Of a DNA stretch of 64,000 nt, positions 55,644-63,271 are shown piece after piece (position 1 is the first letter of the stretch; every line of letters starts with the position of its first letter). Source of the stretch: Halpernia humi (GTDB taxonomy: Bacteria > Bacteroidota > Bacteroidia > Flavobacteriales > Weeksellaceae); NCBI RefSeq assembly GCF_900108025.1, contig NZ_FNUS01000001.1, forward strand, positions 124,001 through 188,000, read 5' to 3'. The notes under the pieces were generated by a model. It was not told the DNA's origin and did no database searches. It saw nothing but the letters and a program-made list of their open reading frames with translations. The translations under genes and the position numbers were made by a program.

Positions 55644-55956
55644 ATCTGTAACGAATTCGATAATATTTTCCACAATTGAGTTTTTATTTTCACTACGCCA
55701 CGTTTCGGCGTAGTCATTTTTCATCTTTGTATTCTAAAACAAAAGAGCATAGAAACAAAAGTGAATTTTAATGTGATGGAAGCAATTGAAACTATTTATC
55801 AATAATTTTAAAAAAATCATTAAAAGTTTCTCAAAAAAACCAGAAGATTCTATCTTAAAACTTACAGAATAATTAATTGATGATGTTTTGAAACCTCATT
55901 ATGTAGCGCAACATGAGTACGAATGGTGGAAAATGAAGAGGAAATTTAGGACATAA
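55628..55956 (+). pseudogene. Repeat copy A: between hipA and fic
   Basis: 55628-55803 repeats 57494-57668 almost exactly: hipA 3' end, spacer, hairpin CTACGCC..GGCGTAG, CATCTTTG (55722-55729) and the AAA 5' end. The start codon is lost (ATA at 55749). After TATCAAT the same foreign 3' fragment as in copy 0 follows, with an internal stop (to 55956). So it cannot encode the AAA protein. The ~60 bp to the fic operator hold nothing else. Confidence 0.75.
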
Positions 55957-56016
55957 ATTTTCAAAATGAATGATTAACATTTTTTAGGAAAAATAAAATA
56001 GCAATTATTCTAATTT

Positions 56017-56076
56017 GCGGTAAATAACATTTCTATTCGTCGCAAATTTGCGGTAATTAATTCGTATATTTACCGC
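56017..56076 (+). promoter_or_regulatory. Operator-like repeats before fic
   Basis: GCGGTAAAT (56017-56025) and GCGGTAATT (56050-56058) are direct repeats, and ATTTACCGC (56068-56076) is their inverted copy. The third overlaps TATATTTA, a weak -7 box. Likely a repressor site; the C-terminal HTH of the Fic protein is a candidate binder. Confidence 0.6.
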
Positions 56077-56092
56077 ATTAAAAATAATGATA

Positions 56093-57193
56093 ATGGCAAA
56101 GTACATCTATCAAAATAAAAATTGGACAAACTTTACTTGGCAAGATAAAGCCATCAATACCGTTTTTGGCGATGTGCGTCATCTGCAAGGAAAAATTGCT
56201 GGACAAATGATTTCTCTTGGTTTTTCTGCAAAAGAAGAAGCCAATCTTACTACACTAACTTTAGATGTGGTAAAATCTTCTGAAATAGAAGGCGAACAAT
56301 TGAATTATGATCAAGTGCGATCTTCCATAGCAAGACGTTTAGGTTTAGATGTAGCAGGTCTAGTTCCAACCGATAGAAATGTTGAAGGAGTTGTAGAAAT
56401 GATGTTAGATGCCACTCAAAATTATTTACAGCCTATAACCGATGACCGTTTATTTGGATGGCATTCAGCGTTATTTCCTACTGGACACAGCGGGATGTAT
56501 AAAATTGAAGTAGGAAAATACCGAACTGGAGAAATGCAAATTGTTTCCGGAGCAATGGGTAAAGAAAAAATACAGTACAAAGCCATTGAACCAAAAATGG
56601 TACAGCAAGAAATGAATGAATTTATTAATTGGCTGAATAGTGAATCAAAGATAGATTTGGTGCTAAAATCTGCCATTGCTCATTTTTGGTTTATCATTAT
56701 ACATCCATTTGATGATGGAAACGGAAGAATTGCGAGAGCGATTTCAGATTTATTATTGGCGCGTGCAGATGGAAGTTCGGAACGATTTTATAGCATGTCA
56801 AGCCAAATTTTGGTGGAACGAAAACGCTATTACGAAATATTACAAAAAGTACAACACAGCAACGGCGATATTACTGAATGGCTTGAATGGTTTTTGCATT
56901 GTTTAAAAAACGCTCTGCAAGAAACTGAAATCAGTCTAAAAAAAGTAGTTTACAAAACTGAATTCTGGAAATTGCACGAACATACCTCTTTGAACGAAAG
57001 ACAACGTTTGGTTTTGAATAAGGTATTAGATGGATTTGATGGAAAACTAAAATCATCAAAATGGGCAAAAATAGCGAAATGTTCTACCGATACAGCATTG
57101 CGAGACATTAAAGACTTATTGGAAAAGGGAATTTTAAAACAAGAAGAACAAGGCGGCCGCAGTACAAATTATGAATTAATGAAAATGGAATGA
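56093..57193 (+). CDS. Class II Fic protein (putative AMP transferase)
   Basis: 366 aa from ATG 56093 (ATG 56087 is also possible). DUF4172-like N-terminus, inhibitory helix motif S62-x3-E66-G67 (SSEIEG), Fic motif HPFDDGNGRIAR (~204-215) and a C-terminal winged-helix part (WAKIAKCSTDTALRDIKDLLEKGIL). The inhibitory helix is in the same chain, so the enzyme is expected to be self-restrained. It would transfer AMP from ATP to a target hydroxyl. A stand-alone cassette between direct repeats A and B. Confidence 0.92.
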   Translation: MAKYIYQNKNWTNFTWQDKAINTVFGDVRHLQGKIAGQMISLGFSAKEEANLTTLTLDVVKSSEIEGEQLNYDQVRSSIARRLGLDVAGLVPTDRNVEGVVEMMLDATQNYLQPITDDRLFGWHSALFPTGHSGMYKIEVGKYRTGEMQIVSGAMGKEKIQYKAIEPKMVQQEMNEFINWLNSESKIDLVLKSAIAHFWFIIIHPFDDGNGRIARAISDLLLARADGSSERFYSMSSQILVERKRYYEILQKVQHSNGDITEWLEWFLHCLKNALQETEISLKKVVYKTEFWKLHEHTSLNERQRLVLNKVLDGFDGKLKSSKWAKIAKCSTDTALRDIKDLLEKGILKQEEQGGRSTNYELMKME

Positions 57194-57239
57194 ACTTAAA
57201 AACCTCTGAAATAAAAAACTATTAACAACTAATTAAATC

Positions 57240-57264
57240 GCAGGAGATCACATTCCTGCTTTTT
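57240..57264 (+). terminator. Terminator after fic
   Basis: GCAGGA (57240-57245) and TCCTGC (57254-57259), then TTTTT. Confidence 0.75.
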
Positions 57265-57329
57265 CGTTTGCAGAAGACTTTGATAAATAAAATTTAAAAG
57301 AAGAAATCATCGATTTTTTTCTGTAACAA

Positions 57330-57367
57330 ATGTCCAGTTTTTTGCATAATAAACTGGACATTTTTTT
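57330..57367 (+). terminator. Second hairpin terminator after fic
   Basis: ATGTCCAGTTT (57330-57340) and AAACTGGACAT (57351-57361) with a 10-nt loop, then T residues. It is strong and far from the fic stop, perhaps left from another lost gene. The ~125 nt to repeat copy B are A/T-rich with nothing recognisable. Confidence 0.85.
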
Positions 57368-57493
57368 CTATTTTGTATAAAAAAAACGACGAAAATTACT
57401 TATTTTAGAGTAATTAATACAAATCGTCTCTAAAAAATTAAAGGTTTCACTACTATTATTTTTACTTTAATGTCATAATGAATTAAGCAAATT

Positions 57494-57668
57494 GCTTTTC
57501 TATATTGAATCTGTAACGAATTCGATAATATTTTCCACAATTAAGTTTTTATTTTCACTACGCCACGTTTCGGCGTAGTCATTTTTCATCTTTGTATTCT
57601 AAAACAAAAGGATATGGAAACAAAAGTGAATTTTAATGTGATGGAAGCAATTGAAACTATTTATCAAT
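57494..57668 (+). repeat. Repeat copy B: intact promoter and 5' end of the AAA gene
   Basis: ~175 bp nearly identical to 55628-55803, starting with 15 bp of the hipA 3' end although no hipA precedes it here. It holds CTACGCC..GGCGTAG (CGCC at 57561), CATCTTTG (57587-57594, exactly 26 nt further) and ATG 57614. The fic cassette therefore lies between direct repeats. Confidence 0.85.
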
Positions 57669-59278
57669 TTTCCAAAGATAGTCAACTGCGACAACCACTT
57701 TTTGAAGTGGTAGAAAATGAAATCAAACTGCTTTCGAATTATTTGCAACTCAATGACATTGAAACGGTTTTATTCGCAAACACCTTCGTTTTATGGTTTG
57801 AAAATAGCAGTTTTAATGCTGTTTTTGATCATTTTGGACTTTCCAATTTTCAGGTTTTGAAATATAGAGAATCTATCGAAATGTTGTACAATCGAAATCT
57901 TTTGATGAATAAAAACGCACACAAACAGCAAATTTCATCTTACGAACTTTCCCAAAATATCATCAATTCTATTTCTAGAAACCAACTCATTAAATATTCT
58001 AAAATTGAAGAATCTTCGTGCAAAAAAAACTTGGTAGATTTTCTAGAAGAATTTGATAAAATGAGCGACCAATTTGATAGAGAATTAATCAGTCACTATG
58101 ATTTCACAGAATATATTGCAACCCTTTGCTTCGACAATTTAGAAATGCCCATTTTCCGGGAAATCAAAAATTATCAACTCGATCCGTTCGAAACTTATTT
58201 CTTTTTAGATACCATTTGGGATTGTATCACTTGCGGCGATAATGATTTTAACACTTTTGTTCAATCTACAGTCAATGATTATTTTCCAAAAAAAAGTCAA
58301 GCGATGAGATTTCATAAATTAATAATTAACAAAGAAACCAAACTTTCAAAACTCAATTTAATTGAAATTTCAAAAGAAAATTTTCAAAATAGAAATAAGG
58401 CGAAACTTTCCAAAAAAGTAACCGATTTTCTGCGAGATAATGAAGATTTAATGATTGATGAAACTTCAAATAACCATTCAAAACTTATTAAAGCAAAAGA
58501 TATTTCGGCGAAAAAACTATTCTACAATTTTGAAGAAAACAACCAATTGCAGCAAATTTTAAATATTTTGGATGATGGTAAATTTAAAGAAATGCAACAA
58601 AGATTGAAAGAAAAATCATTGCCAATTGGACTTACAACAATTCTTCACGGCGTTCCCGGAACTGGGAAAACGGAAAGTGTTTATCAGTTGGCAAAAGAAT
58701 CTGGCAGAAATATTTTTAAAGTAGATATTTCCGAAACCAAAAGCATGTGGTTTGGCGAAAGTCAGAAACTAGTAAAGAAAATTTTCACGGAATATCAAGA
58801 AATGAAAAAGACAGAAGAACTTTGCCCAATTCTTTTATTTAATGAAGCCGATGCCATTATTGGCAAACGCAAATCTGCAGGAATTTCCAATGTTGCGGAC
58901 ACCGAAAATTCAATTCAAAATGTTATTTTAGAAGAGATGGAAAAATTTGACGGAATCCTTTTCGCTACCACAAATTTGGTTGAAAATATGGATGCTGCTT
59001 TTGAACGCCGATTTTTATTTAAAGTAAAATTTGAGCAACCTTCCTTTGAAAATTCAGCAAAAATATGGCAAGAAAAACTTCCCCTTCTTTCGGAAAAAGA
59101 AAGCCAAATTCTTGCCGAGAAATTCAAATTTTCTGGTGGAGAAATGGAAAATATTGCCCGAAAATGGGCGATGCAGGAAATTCTGGAAAACAAAAAACTA
59201 AAATTTTCTGATATTGAAAATCTTTGCAAAAATGAAAAATGGAGTGAGAAATGTGAAAATAGGAAAATTGGGTTTTGA
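57614..59278 (+). CDS. AAA+ ATPase with a helical N-terminal domain
   Basis: 554 aa. The first ~300 residues are helical and unassigned. The AAA+ domain follows: Walker A GVPGTGKTE (346-354), Walker B PILLFNEADAII (~405-416) and the Arg-finger segment FERRFLFKVKF (~460). Asn replaces Asp in the usual DEAD-like Walker B start (LFNEAD). This is typical of substrate-remodelling ATPases. Its promoter and first 57 bp occur in three copies. It shares promoter design with three genes downstream. Confidence 0.85.
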   Translation: METKVNFNVMEAIETIYQFSKDSQLRQPLFEVVENEIKLLSNYLQLNDIETVLFANTFVLWFENSSFNAVFDHFGLSNFQVLKYRESIEMLYNRNLLMNKNAHKQQISSYELSQNIINSISRNQLIKYSKIEESSCKKNLVDFLEEFDKMSDQFDRELISHYDFTEYIATLCFDNLEMPIFREIKNYQLDPFETYFFLDTIWDCITCGDNDFNTFVQSTVNDYFPKKSQAMRFHKLIINKETKLSKLNLIEISKENFQNRNKAKLSKKVTDFLRDNEDLMIDETSNNHSKLIKAKDISAKKLFYNFEENNQLQQILNILDDGKFKEMQQRLKEKSLPIGLTTILHGVPGTGKTESVYQLAKESGRNIFKVDISETKSMWFGESQKLVKKIFTEYQEMKKTEELCPILLFNEADAIIGKRKSAGISNVADTENSIQNVILEEMEKFDGILFATTNLVENMDAAFERRFLFKVKFEQPSFENSAKIWQEKLPLLSEKESQILAEKFKFSGGEMENIARKWAMQEILENKKLKFSDIENLCKNEKWSEKCENRKIGF

Positions 59279-59290
59279 AAAACGTTCTTC

Positions 59291-59342
59291 ACTTTGTCAA
59301 AATTTTGCACAGCATGAAAATAACTTTGACAAAGTTTTTTTT
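59291..59342 (+). terminator. Terminator after the AAA gene
   Basis: ACTTTGTCAAA (59291-59301) and TTTGACAAAGT (59325-59335) form a perfect 11-bp stem, then T residues. The promoter of the next gene starts directly after it. Confidence 0.85.
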
Positions 59343-59344
59343 AC

Positions 59345-59378
59345 CGCCTCATTTTGTCCGAATCCAAATCTAATTTTG
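59345..59378 (+). promoter_or_regulatory. Promoter with CGCC-TTTTG motif, Asp-box gene
   Basis: CGCCTCATTTTGTC (59345-59358), with TAATTTTG (59371-59378) as the -7 box exactly 26 nt from the start of CGCC. The motif covers the -33 region. The same spacing is found at 57561, 59696 and 62180. Confidence 0.7.
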
Positions 59379-59406
59379 TGCTACTAACTTTTTAAAAACA
59401 AAAATT

Positions 59407-59640
59407 ATGTCACAAATTATTACACGCGGAAAAGAATTAATCCGCATTTCGCCAAAAGACAACAAAAAATTAGAAAAATCAACAAACGGAGGTGTAAGTT
59501 GGATCACTAGATTTAATGGTTCATCTTCAGTTGGTGAATTTCAAGATCTTACAGATATTGGAAAAGAAATTTTGGGAACGACTTCCAAAGGTCTTTTTAA
59601 GTCAACTAATGACGGTATTTCTTGGATAAGAAAATCTTAA
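59407..59640 (+). CDS. Small protein with two Asp-box-like repeats
   Basis: 77 aa, soluble, no signal. Two degenerate Asp-box motifs (STNGGVSWI and STNDGISWI, pattern S-x-N/D-x-G-x-S-W). Two such units alone cannot make a beta-propeller, so it may oligomerise or bind a partner. It has its own promoter and terminator. No family recognised. Confidence 0.7.
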   Translation: MSQIITRGKELIRISPKDNKKLEKSTNGGVSWITRFNGSSSVGEFQDLTDIGKEILGTTSKGLFKSTNDGISWIRKS

Positions 59641-59654
59641 ATTTTCCATCTCAA

Positions 59655-59692
59655 CTTTGCCAAAGTTCAAAATCTTTGGCAAAGGTTTTTTT
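59655..59692 (+). terminator. Terminator after the Asp-box gene
   Basis: CTTTGCCAAAG (59655-59665) and CTTTGGCAAAG (59674-59684), then G and T run. Confidence 0.85.
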
Positions 59693-59695
59693 AAC

Positions 59696-59729
59696 CGCCA
59701 TATTTTGTCGTTCTACTTTTCTATCTTTG
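59696..59729 (+). promoter_or_regulatory. Promoter with CGCC-TTTTG motif, WYL gene
   Basis: CGCCATATTTTGTC (59696-59709), and TATCTTTG (59722-59729) exactly 26 nt downstream. Start codon 17 nt after the -7 box. Likely autoregulation by the WYL protein. Confidence 0.75.
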
Positions 59730-59746
59730 AAATAAATTAAAACAAA

Positions 59747-60664
59747 ATGGCAAAAAACGAACAAATGCTTCGCTTAAAATTCATAGAAGAATTGCTAAGA
59801 AGAAGAAAAGAAAAAGGAGCGTCTTACAAAGAAATTGAAGATTTTTTACAAGAAAAATTTAACGAAAAAGGTCTGACTCTCAAATTTACAGAACGCACTT
59901 TTTTGCGTGATAAAGTTGCAATTTCAGATGTTTTTGGGATCAGCATTTCTTACTCCCGACAAAGAAATATTTATTTCATTGAAGATGAAGAACTAGAACT
60001 TTTTCAAGAAAGTGTTTTTGATCAATTACTTCTCGTAGAAGCCTATAGACAAACAAAGGGCAATACCGATGTGATGTTTTTTGAACATAGAAGAGCCAGA
60101 GGTTTAGAACACCTTCATGGGATTATTCATGCCATTACCAATAAAAAAGTCATCAAATTTAATTACCAAAAATTTTGGGAAAACGAAAAATTCGAGAAGT
60201 TAGTAGAGCCTTATGCTTTGAAAGAATTTAAAAACCGATGGTACCTTTTAGCAGCCGATTTTAAACCTAAAAATGGAGAATTTTTTCTAAAAACTTTTGG
60301 TTTAGATCGAATTTCAGACCTGGAAATCACTAGTTCTACATTCAAAAGAAAAACGATAAATATAGAAGAAACTTACAAGTATTTTTTTGGAATCATCAAC
60401 GCAACTGGCGACGAGCCACAAGAAATTTTACTTAAATTCGATAGCGAACAAGCCAATTATGTGAAAGCATTAAAGTTGCATAATTCCCAAACAATTGTTT
60501 CGGAAAACGCAGAAGAAACCGTTTTCAGAGTATTTTTAGTGCCAACTTACGATTTTCAGAGAGAAATTCTGTCTTACGGAAATCGCGTGAAAATCATCTC
60601 GCCCGAAAGTTTCAAAAACCAAATGAAAGCAGAAGTAGAAGATATGTTGAAAAATTTTGTTTAA
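59747..60664 (+). CDS. WYL-domain transcriptional regulator
   Basis: 305 aa. N-terminal winged HTH (~1-70, with GASYKEIEDFLQEKF), WYL domain (~125-200, RWYLLAADF and KTFGLDRI) and a C-terminal WCX-like extension. WYL regulators such as BrxR and CapW control defence genes in many bacteria and may sense nucleotides or nucleic acid. 10 bp upstream of the DUF2779 gene. It is the natural candidate to bind the shared CGCC motif. Confidence 0.92.
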   Translation: MAKNEQMLRLKFIEELLRRRKEKGASYKEIEDFLQEKFNEKGLTLKFTERTFLRDKVAISDVFGISISYSRQRNIYFIEDEELELFQESVFDQLLLVEAYRQTKGNTDVMFFEHRRARGLEHLHGIIHAITNKKVIKFNYQKFWENEKFEKLVEPYALKEFKNRWYLLAADFKPKNGEFFLKTFGLDRISDLEITSSTFKRKTINIEETYKYFFGIINATGDEPQEILLKFDSEQANYVKALKLHNSQTIVSENAEETVFRVFLVPTYDFQREILSYGNRVKIISPESFKNQMKAEVEDMLKNFV

Positions 60665-60674
60665 GTATAAAATA

Positions 60675-62150
60675 ATGAAAAACCTTTCCAAATCTAAATT
60701 TGTTTCCGGAATTCAATGTGAAAAAAAACTGTGGTTTGATTTCTACAGAAAAGATTTAAAACCAGAAACTGACGCCCAAACACAAGCGGTTTTTGATCTC
60801 GGGCATCGCATCGGAATATTGGCGCAAGAAATGTTCCCCAACGGAAAAGATGCGACACCAGAAGATTATTCCAACTTAAAACCTTCTATAGAAAATACAA
60901 AAAAATGGATTTCCGAAAAAGTAGAAACCATTTATGAAGCCACTTTTAGCGTGAAAAATGCTTTTTGCATGCTCGATATATTGCACAGAAATGATGATGA
61001 AGTTTGGGCAATTGAAGTGAAAAGCAGTACTTCTGTGAAAGAGTATCATTTAACAGATGCTTCGCTACAATATTTTGTGATGAAAAATGCGGGTTTTGTA
61101 CCAGATCGATTTTTCATGATGTTCGTCAATAATCAATACATAAAACATGGTGAAATTACCTCTGAAATCTTCATATTAGAAGACATTACGGAAGAAGTTA
61201 TCGCAAATCAAGATTGGGTTGCAGAAAATTTGGATCGATTATTGAAAATGTTGGAAATTGAACAAGAACCAGTGGTGGAAATTGGCGCACATTGTTCCAA
61301 TCCTTTTGGTTGCGATTACGCCCATCATTGCTGGAAACATGTTCCACAATATTCTGTTTTTAATTTATATCGAGGTGGAAAAAAAGGTTGGAATCTTTAC
61401 GAGCAAAATATTTTAAAAATTGACGAAATTCCAGATGATTTTACTTTGACGCATTTTCAAAATCTTCAACGAAACGGGTTGAAAAATGATGAAACTTATA
61501 TGAATAAATTAGCCATTAAAAATCTGATTTCTAATTGGGAATTTCCGCTTTATTTCTTTGATTTTGAAACTATTTTTCCTGCAATTCCAGTTTTTGATGG
61601 AACACGACCTTACCAGCAAGTTCCGTTTCAATATTCGCTGCATATTTTGGATAAAGACGGAAATCTTTCGCATAAAGAGTTTCTCGCTAATCCCGAAGAT
61701 TTCAGTAATGGTGAAAATCCTTTAAAACAAATGGTGGGACAATTGAAAAAAGATTTTGGCAGCAAAGGAAATATTGTGACATACAACCAAAGTTTTGAAA
61801 AAGGAAGATTAAACGAATTAGCACAATTTTTCCCTGAAGACGCGCATTTTCTACATCAATTAGTAGATCGAATTGTAGATTTACTTCCTGTTTTTCAAGG
61901 TGGATATTGCTATTTTCCTGCCATGAAAAATTCGGCTTCTATCAAATCTGTTTTACCTGCAATTGCACCGGATTTTACTTATGCAAATTTAGAAATTCAA
62001 GACGGCGGATCTGCAAGTTCTTTGTTTGAGAAATCCATAGAAAATGGAAATTTTATAGATGATAATCTTCGCGAAAACCTTTTGAAATATTGCGAAAGAG
62101 ATACGCTTGCAATGGTGATTATCTACCAATTTTTAGTTGATTTATTTTAA
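60675..62150 (+). CDS. DUF2779 protein: Cas4-like nuclease joined to a DnaQ-like domain
   Basis: 491 aa from ATG 60675. The N-terminal half is Cas4/RecB-like: Cys15 (IQCEKKLW), MLDILHRNDDEVWAIEVKSS with the D...E-x-K active site, and three Cys at ~207, 213 and 219 (HCSNPFGCDYAHHCW), a set that could hold a 4Fe-4S cluster. The C-terminal half is DUF2779, with FFDFETI (~297), QSFEKGRL and CERDTLAM, resembling DEDD exonucleases. So both a nuclease and an exonuclease fold are predicted. No Cas1/Cas2 or CRISPR array is nearby. Confidence 0.85.
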   Translation: MKNLSKSKFVSGIQCEKKLWFDFYRKDLKPETDAQTQAVFDLGHRIGILAQEMFPNGKDATPEDYSNLKPSIENTKKWISEKVETIYEATFSVKNAFCMLDILHRNDDEVWAIEVKSSTSVKEYHLTDASLQYFVMKNAGFVPDRFFMMFVNNQYIKHGEITSEIFILEDITEEVIANQDWVAENLDRLLKMLEIEQEPVVEIGAHCSNPFGCDYAHHCWKHVPQYSVFNLYRGGKKGWNLYEQNILKIDEIPDDFTLTHFQNLQRNGLKNDETYMNKLAIKNLISNWEFPLYFFDFETIFPAIPVFDGTRPYQQVPFQYSLHILDKDGNLSHKEFLANPEDFSNGENPLKQMVGQLKKDFGSKGNIVTYNQSFEKGRLNELAQFFPEDAHFLHQLVDRIVDLLPVFQGGYCYFPAMKNSASIKSVLPAIAPDFTYANLEIQDGGSASSLFEKSIENGNFIDDNLRENLLKYCERDTLAMVIIYQFLVDLF

Positions 62151-62179
62151 TTTTAAAATAAATAAAACGACATTTTAAA

Positions 62180-62213
62180 CGCCATGTTTTGTCTGAATCC
62201 CTTGGTAATTTTA
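62180..62213 (+). promoter_or_regulatory. Promoter with CGCC-TTTTG motif, unknown gene
   Basis: CGCCATGTTTTGTC (62180-62193), and TAATTTTA (62206-62213) exactly 26 nt from CGCC. One base differs from TAnnTTTG. It faces the gene at 62337 through the remnant at 62251. Confidence 0.65.
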
Positions 62214-62250
62214 CAGTATTAAAAAATCAATACTATTAAAAATTTTAATT

Positions 62251-62339
62251 ATGAAATCGCCATGATCTGCTAATGCAAACACCTATGAAGATTCAGCGAG
62301 TGCAGATGACCTAAAAAAAACAATAAACATCTATATATG
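62251..62339 (+). pseudogene. Remnant of a ~30-codon leader frame
   Basis: ATG AAA TCG CCA then a stop, after which the same frame reads on (with ANTYEDSASADDLKKT) to a stop overlapping ATG 62337. The locus at 27150 has the same start and NTYED but is broken elsewhere. The two together imply an ancestral small frame of about 30 codons starting MKSP. Confidence 0.5.
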
Positions 62340-63014
62340 AAAGGCGAAAGAGACACCGTATTCCAAATGACAAATGAAAATAATCTCATCCAAATTATTT
62401 GTTTAAAAAAAGAAGAACAACAAGGATTCGACTATTTTGTGGAAGAACTCAATCATCAGAATTTAGATTTTGTAAAACCAAAAATTCACGAAAGTTTTTA
62501 TAGCGCTTTTGATGAATTAAACGAGAGATTTCCGTGGCATACTTATCATTTGGAATATTCGGATGAAGATTTCAGAGATTACGTCGCAGATTGCTTGGTA
62601 GAAAAAGTAAATGACAGCAAGCGCATGTTTTTTGCGCCAAGAAAACGCCACTTCGAAGACATTTTAAAAATTCACTTAAAAACGAAAGACGTTAAAGTAA
62701 AAACTGGCGTATTTAGTATTGAAGTCTGCAACCTCAATAAGGAAACGCAATATTTTTACCAAGAATTTGTAGATTCTTACGCCCAAGAAATCGGTCAGAA
62801 ATTTAAACTCGAGAGCACCACAGAAACTTGGGAAACTTACAGTTCAGATTCGTTTGATTTTATAGGTAATATAGAGGTCTTAGGAAATTCTGTTTTAAAA
62901 GACAGCGATGGCGATATTTGTTACGTTTTGGCAGCGGATAAATATAAGTTTACAGCAACGCCGCTCACTTATACCGCCCAGAAATGGGAGTGGAATTTTG
63001 TAAAAAGAAATTAA
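62337..63014 (+). CDS. Hypothetical protein (225 aa)
   Basis: 225 aa, soluble. No family recognised. Visible features are an acidic N-terminal half (IQIICLKKEEQQGFDYFVEEL, FPWHTYHLEYSDEDFRDY) and a C-terminal half with WETYSSDSFDFIGN and YTAQKWEWNFV. It shares the island's CGCC-TTTTG promoter design, so it may work with the AAA and WYL-DUF2779 genes. The C-terminal part might be a separate small beta domain. Confidence 0.7.
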   Translation: MKGERDTVFQMTNENNLIQIICLKKEEQQGFDYFVEELNHQNLDFVKPKIHESFYSAFDELNERFPWHTYHLEYSDEDFRDYVADCLVEKVNDSKRMFFAPRKRHFEDILKIHLKTKDVKVKTGVFSIEVCNLNKETQYFYQEFVDSYAQEIGQKFKLESTTETWETYSSDSFDFIGNIEVLGNSVLKDSDGDICYVLAADKYKFTATPLTYTAQKWEWNFVKRN

Positions 63015-63271
63015 ATGTAACAATCTAAAAATCAGTTTTTTAAAAAAGAAAACAAAAAATTTCACCATTATACGGTTTGCCTTTTTTTTACTTTAAATTC
63101 TTTGCTTAAATTACACTCTTTTTAAAAATTAAAACTTACAATGAATCAAAATTGCTTTTATAAGATCATTTTTTTCTTTTATTAGCGATTGAAATTTGTT
63201 GTTTTTCTTTCATTTATTTAATTAAAATCTGCTTTTATTTATTTATTTTAGTGCACCAAACAAAAAACTAA
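63015..63271 (+). other. Gap before hsdR
   Basis: 257 bp of very A/T-rich sequence. No CGCC motif, strong terminator or clear promoter was found. Confidence 0.6.

Noticed and set aside
60675-62150. Cas4 as part of a CRISPR-Cas locus
   Set aside because: No Cas1, Cas2 or repeats are in the flanking sequence; the C-terminal DUF2779 half is not a Cas4 feature.
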